Positions 22,350-33,735 of a stretch of DNA of 64,000 bases are shown one piece after another. The stretch is from Clarkia xantiana subsp. parviflora (taxonomy: Eukaryota > Streptophyta > Magnoliopsida > Myrtales > Onagraceae). Within the stretch, counting starts at the first letter, position 1; every line of letters begins with the position of its first letter. The notes beneath the pieces were generated by a model. That model was not told the origin of the DNA. It was given only the letters and a program-made list of their open reading frames with translations, and did not search any database. Made by a program: the position numbers and the translations under genes. Location of the stretch: assembly GCA_036873135.1 (NCBI GenBank), contig JAPTYO010000059.1, positions 4,519,066-4,583,065 of the forward strand, written 5' to 3'.

Positions 22350-23289
22350 AAATAAATATTATTTATATTCCTATATAATAGTATCCATTTTTAGTTTCAT
22401 AATAAAAAACCGATAAAACAAATTATGTCACTTTGATGTCCATCATGTTTTTATATAAAAGTAGAAGTTACTTTCTAGTCAGCTGTGATATTATAAGTAT
22501 ATATTATTGTAATAAATTTTATACATATATCTTTAGTATATTATTTTTTTTAAACTGTATCGAAATCAAAAATAAATTTCTTTGGAAGATAGATGTAAGA
22601 ACTAGAATATGAAAAATTACATTTTTTTAGCCTCAATTATCGAGTTATGAGAATTTCAACTATTTTTGTTTGTACATCAACTATCTAAAGTGTGATTTTC
22701 CAGTCACACGTGACTCAATTAACTTAATTAGGAGGCTCTTCTAGGCTCGGACTCATGTTAGGCCTAGAAATATATGATATAATATCTCATTATAAATGTC
22801 TTCACTTATACCTTCATATGGAAAAAAAAAATATGTTTTTAAATTAGAGCATCGTCAAAATAATATAACTCTGTAATAACAATATTTTAGTATAAATAAT
22901 ATCATAGCAAATAAAAGTAAACAAATATATTCATAAACATTTAATTGTAATGATATGGCAGTTGACATGACATTTTTGTTAGTCTGCATATATTTTAAAG
23001 CTTTTAATCTCTCGTTATACCACGTAATTATATTCGCAATTTGAGCTCAAAAGCTCTAAAATTATTTTAAAGCTTATAATAATTCGTTTTAAAACGTGAC
23101 AATTTGATTATACATAGTAGTCAAGCAGAAATATGCAATGTTAGATAGATTTAAATTGGACATATAAATTATAAACTCTAGAATCAATTTTAAAACTTAA
23201 AATTTCTAATTTCAGAACATATTTGTATCTAATTGTTGGAAAATATAACACGTAAAAGGGGAATTCTAAAAAAGAATTTTTTGGATCAA
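22347..23289. other. AT-rich DNA without recognisable gene
   Basis: This is AT-rich sequence with no long frame and no repeat that I could match elsewhere in the window. Confidence 0.55.
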
Positions 23290-23734
23290 ATAAATAAATG
23301 TTTTTAAACCGAGTCCCGTGCAGATCATGGTCTCCTTAAAACAATTTCACCCCCTCACCGACTCGTCGGTTGTGCTAGAGGATGTTAATGGGCGATTGTC
23401 TCCTAGGATAAAACGACATTCCAGTAGTAAGCTAGCACGAAACCCCACTAGTCGAACAGAACCTTGCCTGAACTCCCACAGAATAGGACTTGAGGTCGAT
23501 ACGACCTAGAAAGATGAAAATCATCTCGAATATGAATGAGAGAAATGACTATTCTAATTCTCAAAGTGTTCTAAACAATAGATAAATGTCTCTATTTATA
23601 GGGGTGTGGAAGCTGTATGATAATACCATCGTAATAAATAAAACTGGAACGTCCCTATTAATGAAGCCGTTACGAATTATTAATTTGTCTGGACAAAGTC
23701 GGGACTACTCTGGCCGGGTGTACTAAGAACAACA
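23290..23734 (-). repeat. diverged copia LTR, antisense, related to the LTR at 15893
   Basis: Its complement contains GAAATTGTTTTAAGGAGACC, ATGATCTGCACGGG and CTCGG, matching GAAATTGCCTTAAGGAGACC, GTGATCAGCACGGG and CTCAG in the copia LTR at 16478-16506. A minus-strand TATA box (CCCCTATAAATAGAGAC) lies near 23595-23609. The minus-strand start is TGTTGTTC at 23734. It appears to be an old solo LTR or truncated copy; the inner end is approximate. Confidence 0.65.
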
Positions 23735-23735
23735 A

Positions 23736-24395
23736 TCTATATATATAATAAACCAGGTTGAAAGAGAATAATGCAGCTTCTATCAGGCTGACACATCAGC
23801 GCCAATAGCAAATTATATCATGACATCTAGCAATGAATTGATTTTTCCAGAATGACCACATTCAATACTCGAATAGAGAATATCAATTCAATATTCAGTG
23901 TAAATGGTGTAACGCCAACACAATTTAATAAATTTCTTAAATATCAATCAATCATTAGGTAGATGAGAATAAGAGAATCTTTCCTAGGATGCCACATCAG
24001 CATCATCCTTCAATTAGCTTTGGACACATCAACAATCTAAAATCAACACTAAAAAATAATTAAATCATAGAAGTAAAAAAATAATCAAAGTTATTACAAA
24101 TAATATTACAATCTATATCTAAATCTATCTAAATATTAGAAGCAATTTAAAACTAATCAATCTATATGTATATATAATAAAACAATAAAAAAGATGATAA
24201 AAGAGTGAATTTCGTGCTGCCATATCAGCATAGTCAGACTGCCACATCACCAGCTCTGGTATCGACACGTCAGCATTGACAATTAGTTGACACATAAGAA
24301 ATTCAATTAAAAAATTCAGCGAAAAACATCTCTCAACTTCAGACGGAGTTACAGAAATATTGGAAACGTTTCAACACAAATGACTGTTAGTATTC
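23736..24395 (+). mobile_element. Helitron 5'-end sequences (two candidates)
   Basis: At 23736 TCTATATATATAATAAACC follows an A, and at 24161 TCTATATGTATATATAATAAAAC follows an A. Both resemble plant Helitron 5' ends (insertion between A and T, TC start). Both are followed within ~70 bp by CACATCAGC-like motifs (GCTGACACATCAGCG; GCTGCCATATCAGCA). No 3' hairpin with CTAG end belonging to them is visible, so they are 5' fragments or their 3' ends are lost. There is no coding sequence. Confidence 0.45.
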
Positions 24396-24400
24396 TTCAC

Positions 24401-25169
24401 TGTTGCGTCCTGGATGAACTGGGTCGTGGGGACGCGTCTGTTCGTATGGTTGAGCGGGTTTTCAGGCTGTAACCCTTCGTCTGAAAGAGGTTTGTGCCAC
24501 TGACGAGTGTTCGGTTGAGTCCCGGAAAAGTCTGTGTCTCAAAGCGCGGTTGTGTCTCAGGAGGTGTGTGAGTCTCAGAAGGCGGTGTTCTGGGCACGAG
24601 TTCGGGCGTCTGGGCGTCGATTCCTGCACAAAGGACTAGTGCTAGCACGGAGAGGGGGGGTGGTGCTAGCGGAGCCCTCTCCGAAGCGTAAGTCACTATA
24701 GGGCTAAAAGAGTAATTCTAGAGAGAGAAAATATTTCTAGAGAGAAGTCAGAGCTCAAAATACCAAAGTTGGGCAAATGAGAGGATGTGTGAAAATGGGT
24801 GGCCAAGGCCTCCTATTTATAGGCTTCCTTGGGACCGGACCCGGTTTTAAAGCGGTTTGATGACGGTTCAAAAGCAAGCGGTAACCGTCATCCATATTGG
24901 TAATGCGCGAACTTCACTTCTCTACACGTAACGGTAATCGCGGAAACGGTAATCGCACGATGCCCGCAATGCAATCTGGACCTCGTCGAATTTGGGCAAT
25001 TCGGCGAGGTCCGGATTGCTGCAATCTGGAGGTCCGGTCCGGACGCGCGTAACGCGCTTCCGGACCGTTTTGACCCTTTGTGAGACGTTTTTCAAGTCGA
25101 GATGTAATTTTGACGTGTTTACGAGGCCCGAAACATAAATACGAACTCGAATTGGGCACATATCCATCA
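24401..25169 (-). repeat. 3' LTR of the 9-kb gypsy derivative (769 bp)
   Basis: On the + strand it begins TGTTGCGTCC and ends CATATCCATCA. It is followed by CTTGCCCCCGAG, the complement of the polypurine tract. A minus-strand TATA-like CCTATAAATAGGAGG lies near 24810-24824. Confidence 0.9.
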
Positions 25170-25181
25170 CTTGCCCCCGAG
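25170..25181 (-). promoter_or_regulatory. polypurine tract
   Basis: The minus strand reads CTCGGGGGCAAG directly before the LTR start TGATGG. The GGGGGCAA core next to TGATGG is shared with the tracts at 37409, 63342 and 1074, and it primes plus-strand DNA synthesis. Confidence 0.8.
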
Positions 25182-25833
25182 TCAAGTAACGGTTAAAAAC
25201 CTTTCTTGACTCTATTTTAAGTTAGGTTACGTGTCCAATTTGAGCTTGACGCTAACCTTCCGGTTTTGATTGTTGGTTGGACGTAGGAGTCTTGATTTCG
25301 TCCGTCCTTTGATTTTTCGACCGAGTGACTTTATTTCCTGTCATTACGGTTAGTGCAATAGGGAATGCACATATATAACGTACAAACATGATTATCGTTA
25401 GGGACACATCATGCGGACATGCTTCTATCAACATGCACAAGTAACGGTCATGGCAAGAACGTAATTACGTGACGTAAGAAATATAATCCGTATACTTCTC
25501 AAACGATTTAGCGATTATTAAATCATGGATCATGCGATATGTAAACATGCATGTAAAATGACGGATTCGATACGTGTAACACCAAAACAATCATGTATGT
25601 AGGGATAAATACTTAGAAGAGGGCGGAGTATACCGTTAGTACTTGTAGGTGCATTGCTCCTTTGATCCTTATCATCAAGGAGTCTCTTGGAAGTAATCGT
25701 TTGTTGCTTTGATGCCTTAGAGAAATATTTCCTTAAATGTTGTCGTATTTGCTCTTCGCGGTTCGTCATATTAGTTGCATCGCTTGCATGATAGCTTCTT
25801 GAGATGTTGGTCCTTTTTACTGCACGTACCAAC

Positions 25834-26160
25834 TTTGCTATGCGCGTTGACTTTTGCTACGCGCGTTGACTTTGGCTATGCGCGTTGACTTTTGCTACGC
25901 GCGTTGACTTTTGCTATGCGCGTTGACTTTGGCTATGCGCGTTGACTTTGGCTACGCGCGTTGACTTTGGCTATGCGCGTTGACTTTTGCTACGCGCGTT
26001 GACTTTTGCTACGCGCGTTGACTTTTGCTACGCGCGTTGACTTTTGCTACGCGCGTTGACTTTTGCTACGCGCGTTGACTTTTGCTACGCGCGTTGACTT
26101 TTGCTATGCGTGTTGACTTTTGCTACGCGCGTTGACTTTTGCTATGCGCGTTGACTTTTG
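25834..26160. repeat. 19-bp tandem array, 17 copies
   Basis: The unit is GCTACGCGCGTTGACTTTT, with variation mainly TAC/TAT and TTTT/TTTG. Every unit contains TTGACT (the W-box core bound by WRKY factors), and most contain ACGCGC (the CGCG box bound by CAMTA factors). The array is unusually homogeneous. The regulatory meaning is inference. Confidence 0.9.
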
Positions 26161-26228
26161 CATTGATGTCGTCGTATGAGCTTTGTCGATGAGCGTCGTA
26201 GGTGTGATTAGGAGGCATAGCTACTTGC

Positions 26229-26870
26229 TGTATGCAATCCATCTTTGTCGACATGTATGTACGTACATGGAAACACTTAGAAAATATTTTCTCTTTTTCG
26301 ATATACATCCTTGTCGACATGTATGTACGTACATGGAAACACTTAGAAAATATTTTCTCCTTGTTGACATGCATCATTGTCGACATGTATGTACGTACAT
26401 GGAAACACTTAGAAAATATTCTCCCCTTGCCGACATGCATCCTTGTCGACATGTATGTACGTACATGGAAACACTTAGAAAATATTCTCCCCTTGTCGAC
26501 ATGCATCCTTGTCGACATGTATGTACGTACATGGAAACACTTAGAAAATATTCTCCCCTTGTCGACATGCATCCTTGTCGACATGTATGTACGTACATGG
26601 AAACACTTAGAAAATATTCTCCCCTTGTCGACGTGCATCCTTGTCGACATGTATGTACGTACTTGGAAACACTTAGAAAATATTCTCCCCTTGTCGACAT
26701 GCATCCTTGTCGACATGTATGTACGTACATGGAAACACTTAGAAAACATTCTCCCATTGTCGACATGCATCCTTGTCGACATGTATGTACGTACATGGAA
26801 ATACTTAGAAAATATTTTCTTCTTGTCGACATGCATCTTTGTCGACATGTATGTACGTACACTATGTGTA
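26229..26870. repeat. 66-bp tandem array, about 10 copies
   Basis: ACGTACATGG recurs at 26261, 26327, 26393 and so on in exact 66-bp steps to 26855. Each unit holds the perfect 12-bp palindrome ATGTACGTACAT and two GTCGACATG words. Because 66 is divisible by 3 and the unit lacks stops in several frames, frames of 160-250 codons open on both strands. These are not taken as genes. Confidence 0.95.
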
Positions 26871-28760
26871 CGTATTTACCCCCGCACTTAGAATCTTTTC
26901 ACCATCCCTGGCTACGTATGCTGTATCCGTATGCTTGATGCGAACACAGGTTATATGCCAACTCCTGATAATATGTTGACACGTGGTTGTATGTTGACAG
27001 TTTGCAATATGCTGATTGTCATCCTGAGCAAAGTACTTGAAAATATTCCACCATTGTAATCTTGTATGCTGCGAGTATGAGCTCGATGTCGTCATGCAAG
27101 GTTAATGTGTTGAAGAGGTTGCCCCCCTTGCGTGATGCTTGTTACTTGTTGCACGAAGACTAATAAGTCTCGTACGTACTTGGTTGTCTCACATGAAGCG
27201 TTTGTTGCATAAGTGCTTGAATAAGTGTTGGTGCGTGTTTGCGCACTGACTAGATTGTTGATAGCATTTTCCAGGATATCAGATATTGCTGTCCTCTTGT
27301 CAGAATTAGTCTTCCCACGGTTGTTACCATGAGTAAGTCCACTATCTCCATCTTGATGGGAAAAAGCTTGTCTTTGCGGATAGCTGATGTGTATAGAAAT
27401 CCATTTGTTGAGAGGAATGTTCATACAAGTGCCCCCGCTACTCTGGAGTCTTCGGGCACGGTCGCGGTAAAAGGCTTGTGAGTAAGACGTCTCATTGTAT
27501 CTTCTTTGAACTTGTTAATTTTCTAAGTTATCGCTGGCTGCAGCTTCTATTTTTAGCATAATCTTCGAAAGATCCGACGCAGGGGCGCGTTCCTCGAGCG
27601 ATTCTTAGTTCTTTATGCCGAGCATGACCGTGCTAATTCCTTCTTGTGATAAAGGAAATAGAGTTGAGGGTTGTGCAGTGGTGTCTTCTGCCCCCCGGTC
27701 GAGGGACCGGCCCAAGGAGGAGCGTTACTCCTACTGAGGTAAGTATTTGTTGATTGCTGATTGTCTCCCTTATGTTGAAGAGCTGTGTTGTGCTGAATGT
27801 TGAAACAATCATTCTTGTCGTGTCTTCTGTGTGGATGACGACACTGCATTTGATGTTGACATTATGAACTCTTTGCCATAAATCCTTAGAGATGATGTTA
27901 ACTATTGGTTGTTGTCGGGCTGTCTGCTTCCAGCATGTTGAGCCCTTTGTGAATGGGTTGATGTTGATAATTCTTTGTTCATGCCTTTTCTTGCATGATA
28001 TTTCGTCACCTGGACCTGTTTTCAATAATAATCATGTGATAACTTGTTAGTAATATTTCATACCTTGAGTTATCTATGTTGTCCATATGTTTTGGTCTTG
28101 TAAGATAGGATATATATCCTTAGATGATGATCATGATGTCCGTAGTTGCGACTGTATATCGCTCATTGTTAAGTGTTGTGATCGCCCCTCTTGGTTAGAT
28201 TCCAAGGTATGGCGAGATGGGTAGAGCATAGGATGTTGCGACTTGCGCATTGTAGGTTTTTGTTTGGAGAAGACGTGGTGACACTAATGTGCAACTTCTG
28301 CCTGTTCCGCCCAGTTCTGTCAGAGATGATGGCATTCTTTAATCTGTGCCATCTTTTGGATATGTTAAACTTGTTTCTAAGTCTGTTTGCCCCCCGGCTT
28401 CTATGCTTGGACACTTGTTGTAGTTGTTCCTTAGTTGTTGCTTACGACTTGTTTGCTTTGAACTACGTCGTTTGAACCTGCTTTATACATAGTAGTTTGC
28501 ATGATATCTTGTTAGTAATATTTCATACTGTTATCACTTACTGTGTTTATTGAATGTGGATGACTAGTAACGTAGACATAGTCCCCGCAGTCGTGACCGA
28601 TAGCCACTTCTTGATTGATAAGTTGAGATGCTCTCCTGATTGCTTGCATGATGCATTATGCATATTGCCCTTCTTTCCTAAATAGCTTGCCGCTATATAT
28701 GTTGCAACCTGCCAAGTATTTTTGCGTATAGCAATATTTCTCAACAAGTAGTGTATTTGA
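26871..28760 (-). other. non-coding interior of the 9-kb derivative
   Basis: Only short frames (up to 130 codons) without recognised motifs occur. The sequence is rich in TTGT/GTTG words. I see no displaced pol fragment. Confidence 0.5.
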
Positions 28761-29105
28761 AAGGTGTTATCTTGGCTAAGCAAGATACTAGTTTATACCG
28801 TCTCTTAGTTCCACTCTAAGGCGACGTTGTACAAGACTCGACTTGTAAATTTTATGAGTTTTAAACAGGGTGCACACCTGCCAGCGTGTATCAACCCGCG
28901 TTGGGGAAGCATACGTAGAAACATTTTAGTATTTGGAAGGTGTTATCTTGGCTAAGCAAGATACTAGTTTATACCGTCTCTTAGTTCCACTCTAAGGCGA
29001 CGTTGTACAAGACTCGACTTGTAAATTTTATGAGTTTTAAACAGGGTGCGCACCTGCCAGCGTGTATCAACCCGCGTTGGGGAAGCATACGTAAAAACAT
29101 TTTAG
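28761..29105. repeat. 176-bp direct duplication, 2 copies
   Basis: AAGGTGTTATCTTGGCTAAG starts copies at 28761 and 28937. They run through GCGACGTTGTACAAGACTCG and CCAGCGTGTATCAACCCGCG to ACATTTTAGT and differ at only a few bases, so this is a recent tandem duplication. Confidence 0.9.
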
Positions 29106-29727
29106 TTTTGAAGAAGTATTTTGTGAACCCTAAAAAGCTTGTTGATAAAATATTTGAAAAAATATTTTGGCATTGAATGTGATACACCCAAAAAACCGTG
29201 TTGATAAAATTTTTGGAAAGGTGTTTGATACATAAAATATTTGACAAAATATTTGGTAAAATATTTGAAAAAATATTTGTGATACATGATTCCTGCGTCC
29301 AGGGACCATGTAACACTTTTTTGACAATATGAATTGTGATGCATGCTTTCTGCGTCCAGGAACGATGCAACACGGTTTAAAAATCTGTAGTACGGAATTG
29401 TCATCTAACCAGAGGACTTTTGCCGTATAAAGCGAACCTTGAACAGGAATTCGTAATATGGGATTGTCGTCTATCAAGAGGACATTCGCCATAAAGAGTG
29501 AACCCTTTAAACAGGAATTCACACTTGTTATAGTGTGGGGTCGTTGTCTAACCAGAGAACTTCCGCCACTTATGGGGTGATCAGTCCCGTATGCCCATCC
29601 TGTTCTGAATCCAGGGAATGGCTATGAACATGAGGATTTGCCTCTAACCAGAGATGTCACAGCATGTCATTTTTTAGAAGTAAACATGGGGCTTGTCTTT
29701 TAAAAAAGAGGATACCTCAACATGCTA

Positions 29728-29937
29728 TTTTGATAGTAGGCCTTGGTGTTAATCCAAGATATTGCTTGTAGTGGACGCCTTTTGAATAGTCGTCGTTTTG
29801 ATAGTAGGTCTTGGTGTTAATCCAAGATATTGCTTGTAGTTGACGCCTCTGAATAGTCGTCGTTTTGATAGTAGGTCTTGGTGTTAATCCAAGATATTGC
29901 TTGTAGTTGACGCCTCTGAATAGTCGTCGTTTTGATA
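29728..29937. repeat. 67-bp tandem repeat, 3 copies
   Basis: TTTTGATAGTAGG begins copies at 29728, 29796 and 29863; a partial copy starts at 29930. Units contain CTTGGTGTTAATCCAAGATA, an imperfect inverted repeat (CTTGG ... CCAAG). Confidence 0.85.
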
Positions 29938-30885
29938 AATAATCCGCAGGTTGTCATTGCGGCATATAAGTTGATTGTGCACATAGCTTGATGGCTTTGT
30001 GTTGCCGGCATCTTCTTGAGATAGACGTCTATGTTATGAATGGAGAAATAAACTCCCTGTTGGTGTAGATGATAGATATGTTGGTATTGTATACCATAAA
30101 TCCCTCCTTGAACACAATGCTTAGATTGTATTGTTGAAGTAGATTTTTGTGCATAGGTTACTACTTGGCGTAATTCCTGAGTAGTAATCGTAGTGTAGCA
30201 TGTACCTACGAGCAGAGTTACTTTTGTCAGATAATCACAATTTTTATAAGTTTGCAAAAGTATGAAGTCATGAAATTTTCTTTTTAGTTATGCATATAAT
30301 AATTAAAGTAAAGGAATCTGATACAAGGATTCCTTGTTTGTGTAGGAAACTTCCCTGAGTGCGGATACGATAGGTGTAGATCATGATAGGCATGTATATA
30401 TGTTAGGTAGAATTGCCGAGCACTTGTCAGCTTGGTGCCCCCCAAGTTGCTTGGCAGTTGTATCGCTGTTTCCTGATTGTTTATATTGTTTCATCTTCTA
30501 ATAGTGCATGATATGTCCTTGTGTAATGCCCCCGCCTTGTTTATTATTGCGACACGATTTTTAGTCTTGCGCGTATAAAATGCTTGGAACTTTGTGTTGT
30601 TGACGCGAGTAATATGTGCGTAGTTGTTACTTGGCGTTATTCCAAGGTAATATGCGTCATAATAATGTACCTACGAAAGTAGATTTAACCTTTATTAGAT
30701 ATTTAGAGTTCGCACAACGGATTACAAGAAAGCGTCTACTGATCACTTCTTTTGAAAATTACTGAGGCTAATAAGCATGAGTTGTACTTAATCTTTAAAA
30801 GATTTAAAATAGATATGCGAAAAAAGAGATAAGGAAGATAAAGGGATTGCTGATGTGTTTGACGTCCTCATAGGTGATTTGTTGG

Positions 30886-31125
30886 CTAGTTGATTCTGCC
30901 ACGTGCCACATAGTTTCTCAATGCATCTAGCGTGTTGAGCTCTTCAATCTCCCCTTTTGGGGATGGACAAAAGTTGATGTCATGCCCCCAAGTTTTACTT
31001 TGCTTGTGTTGTTCTTCAACATCTTTGCCAAGGAAGGCAATCGTTGACTCAAGTGGGCGGTGAGGTTTGTTTTCTGGGAGTTTGAGATTTGCTTCTTCTG
31101 CATTCATACTCCAAAGATTGTACAA
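30886..31125 (-). pseudogene. C-terminal extension of the gag-like frame
   Basis: This 79-codon stretch is in the same frame as the preceding ORF, after a stop at 31143-31141. It includes PHRPLESTIAFLGKDVEEQH. I recognise no domain. It may be the former gag C-terminus cut off by a nonsense mutation, or untranslated DNA. Confidence 0.35.
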
Positions 31126-31140
31126 GTCGTCACAATTGGT

Positions 31141-31953
31141 TCAATAAGTGACGTTGTTTTTCTGGCGTTTGGCGATAGGTGGATTATCATTCGCCTTTTC
31201 TTTTCCCTTGCCTTTTTCTGAAGACTTCACACGAGGCTTCCTTTGATGCTTATTGCCATGGTCGATATACTTCATCATTTTTCCTTCTAAGATCAAGCTG
31301 TTTACATGAAATTTTAAGCTGACACGGCTGTCTGTCTCATGGCCATATACTTCGTGATTCTCGCACCATTTGCTTTCATCTTTTCCCAATGGGCCATTGC
31401 GGAATTTAAAGGGTTTTTTCCACAGCTTGGTCTCCTTCATTTCTTTCAGGATGACAGACAACGGTGTGTTCAAAGGAACACATATGGCGAGATTGGTATC
31501 TTTGAGCCTTTGGGCATCTGACTGGAACGGCCTCTTTTGTCGCGGTTGTCTCTTTTCCCAGGAAACGTGTATCTCTTTTTCAATTATTGCCTTCAAGGTT
31601 CTTGTTGTCAATCCCGTGATTGGGACGTCGTCGTCACTAGCAGGTTTTTTCCGTCCCTCCTTGTGACAGATGTCACCATCGTCTTGGCTTGTCCTTGTAG
31701 AAGGACCTTCTTTGTGTATTTTGGATGACTCTGCTTGAGTCTTCTTTGGAGGGCTGTCGCCTTGATCGGTGAATTGCTTTAATTTGCCTTTGAGGACGAA
31801 ACTGTTAATGCGGAAACGTAGGCTGGCACAACTGTTCGTCTTGTGGCCGAAGACCTCGTGGTATTCACACCACTTGTTTTTGTCTTTCCCCAACGGGCCG
31901 TTTCTGAAATTGCTCGGTGCTTTCCACATTTTTGCATCCTTCATCTCTTTCAA
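31141..31953 (-). CDS. gag-like protein with duplicated zinc-knuckle block
   Basis: The 270-residue frame holds two related blocks of about 65 residues. Block 1 (residues ~1-60) reads LKEMK-type, FRNGPLGKDKNKWCEYHEVFGHKTNSC. Block 2 (residues ~150-235) reads CVPLNTPLSVILKEMKETK, FRNGPLGKDESKW and CENHEVYGHETDSR. The knuckle is C-x2-H-x4-H-x4-C in block 1; in block 2 the last cysteine is arginine. The flanks are very hydrophilic. By comparison with other Tat gag proteins it would bind RNA. The capsid-like domain is not recognised. The upstream frame (31950-32576) overlaps and ends with the start of block 1, so a frameshift separates them. Confidence 0.65.
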   Translation of the reverse strand: MKEMKDAKMWKAPSNFRNGPLGKDKNKWCEYHEVFGHKTNSCASLRFRINSFVLKGKLKQFTDQGDSPPKKTQAESSKIHKEGPSTRTSQDDGDICHKEGRKKPASDDDVPITGLTTRTLKAIIEKEIHVSWEKRQPRQKRPFQSDAQRLKDTNLAICVPLNTPLSVILKEMKETKLWKKPFKFRNGPLGKDESKWCENHEVYGHETDSRVSLKFHVNSLILEGKMMKYIDHGNKHQRKPRVKSSEKGKGKEKANDNPPIAKRQKNNVTY

Positions 31954-32576
31954 TATTTCGGACGGGGGGCTTTCAAAGGAATGCAGTCAGTGAGGTTTAC
32001 TCCTTTTGGCTTCTGGAAATTTCCTTGAAGAGGTCTTCTTGGCTGAGGCTGCCAATTTCTTCCTTGCTGACCGCTTGAGGGCGGTTTTGCTTGATTCTGC
32101 TTTGGGGGTTGTTTCCATGCCTCTTTTTGGTGTTGTGCTATCACGTATTGGTTGCATGAGCGTGCAGCTTCGTGCCTTGGCTGTTGGTACTGGAAGGTAC
32201 CTTCCGTGCATTGCCCCTCTATTCTTTGGTGCAGTGTGTCTTGATGACTTGTGACTCGATTCTTTGTCCCTATCGTCTCAACTTGTTCGTTAATTGGAGG
32301 CAAAGGAGGTGACGGGTTGTCACCTTTGTACTGGAAGGCTCCTTGGTTGCATTGTGCGGAGAATGCATTTCTTGTTGGAGTGAAGAAAGCATTGGATGTG
32401 GCAACAGGGATGTGGAAGGATCCAAGTTGTCTTTTTATCGGCTTCTGCGAGGTTATGGGCAAGGCGTTGTGGTATGCGATGTGCTCATTGTCTTTTGATG
32501 AGAAATCAATGACATCGTCAAAGGCGGCATCCTTTATGTCAACATACTCCAAGTTGGTGTCATCTGTCTCGTGCAC
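31950..32576 (-). pseudogene. N-terminal part of the gag-like region
   Basis: The 208-residue frame starts 30 bp after the primer site (MHETDDTNLEYVDIKDAAFDD). It is Gln/Pro/Asn rich with two similar QCxxGxFQY segments, and ends VNLTDCIPLKAP, which matches the start of block 2 in the next frame. The gag region was probably one frame before a shift near 31955. No known catalytic motif. Confidence 0.6.
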
Positions 32577-32605
32577 TGTCGTTGCGGTATGGTAGCTTTT
32601 TGTTC

Positions 32606-32626
32606 AAATCACGTAGACGGCGCCAA
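32606..32626 (-). promoter_or_regulatory. primer-binding site, Tat type
   Basis: The minus strand reads TTGGCGCCGTCTACGTGATT directly after the LTR end. It shares its first 12 bases with the site at 54660-54642 but then diverges (ACGTGA instead of GTGGGA). Confidence 0.85.
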
Positions 32627-33445
32627 TGTTGTGTCCTGGATGAACTGGGTCGTGGGGACGCGTCTTTTCGTATGGTTTAGCGGGTTTTCGGGCTGTAAAC
32701 CTTCGTCTGAAAGAGGTTTGTGCCACTGACGAGTGTTCGGTTGAGTCCCGGAAAAGTCTGTGTCTCAAAGCGCGGTTGTGTCTCAGGGGGTGTCTGAGTC
32801 TCAGAAGGCGGTGTTCTGTGCACGAGTTCGGGCGTCTGGGCGTCGATTCCTGCACAAAGGACCAGTGCTAGCACGGAGAGGGGGGGTGGTGCTAGCGGAG
32901 CCCTCTCCGAAGCTTAAGTCACTATAGGGCTAAAAGAGTAATTCTAGAGAGAGAAAATATTTCTAGAGAGAAGTCAGAGCTCAAAATACCAAAGTTGGGC
33001 AAATGAGAGGATGTGTGAAAATGGGTGGCCAAGGCCTCCTATTTATAGGCTTCATTGGGACCGAACCCAGTTTTAAAGCGGTTTGATGACACTTCAAAAG
33101 CAAGCAGTAACCGTCATCCATATTGGTAATGCGCGAACTTGACTTCTCTACACGTAACGGTAATCGCGGAAACGGTAATCGCACGATACCCGCAATGCAA
33201 TCCGGACCTCGTCGAATTTGGGCAATTCGGCAAGGTCCGGATTGCTGCAATCCGGACGTCCGGATTGCTGCAACCCGGACCTCCGGATTGCTTTGCGCAA
33301 TCTGGAGGTCCGGTCCGGACGCGCGTAACGCGCTTCCAGACAGTTTTGACCCTTTGGGAGACGTTTTTCAAGTCGAGATGTAATTTTGACGTGTTTACGA
33401 GGCCCGAAACATAAATACGAACTCGAATTGGGCACATATCCATCA
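32627..33445 (-). repeat. 5' LTR of the 9-kb gypsy derivative (819 bp)
   Basis: It matches 24401-25169 except for scattered substitutions and about 50 extra bp at 33245-33300. There, CCGGATTGCTGCAA and its complement are repeated (a small palindromic expansion). A minus-strand TATA box (CCTATAAATAGGAGG) lies near 33036-33050. Confidence 0.9.
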
Positions 33446-33450
33446 TTCAC

Positions 33451-33735
33451 CATTAATAGTCATCTTCAATATGTTTCAAAATTTATATATATAAATAATA
33501 TATAAAGAAGATAATTATTAATAGTCATCTTTAAAATCTAATTAAAACGAACACTGCTAAATTATTACACAATTCACAAAATAACCGTCATAAATCAATT
33601 TCATATACCAACAATTAATATCAATATATAAATTCAAGCATGTATTAAAACAAATGCTAATTAAAAAAATCTCCGGTAACCGACACATAAAATGAAGCTC
33701 CTAATCTTCCTTCTGCACTAATTTATTTGGTGGGA
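33451..33735. other. AT-rich flank between the gypsy derivative and a Helitron
   Basis: The sequence continues the one interrupted at 24396-24400 by the TTCAC insertion. It is AT-rich and non-coding with no recognised motif. Confidence 0.5.

Larger units (their letters stand above)
24401..33445 (-). mobile_element. 9-kb non-autonomous Tat-type gypsy element
   Basis: LTRs at 24401-25169 and 32627-33445 are about 97% alike by eye. TTCAC flanks both sides (24396-24400 and 33446-33450), a perfect duplication. The primer site is at 32606-32626 and the polypurine tract at 25170-25181, so the element runs on the minus strand. The interior holds a gag-like region (about 30886-32576) and then nearly 6 kb of non-coding DNA with tandem arrays. 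There is no protease, RT, RNase H or integrase. It is a large retrotransposon derivative that must be mobilised in trans. Confidence 0.9.

Noticed and set aside
25834..26160. CRISPR-like regular array
   Set aside because: There are no unique spacers; it is a simple 19-bp tandem repeat in a plant retroelement.
26183..26938. Frames of 160-251 codons on both strands
   Set aside because: They are artefacts of a 66-bp tandem repeat whose length is a multiple of three.
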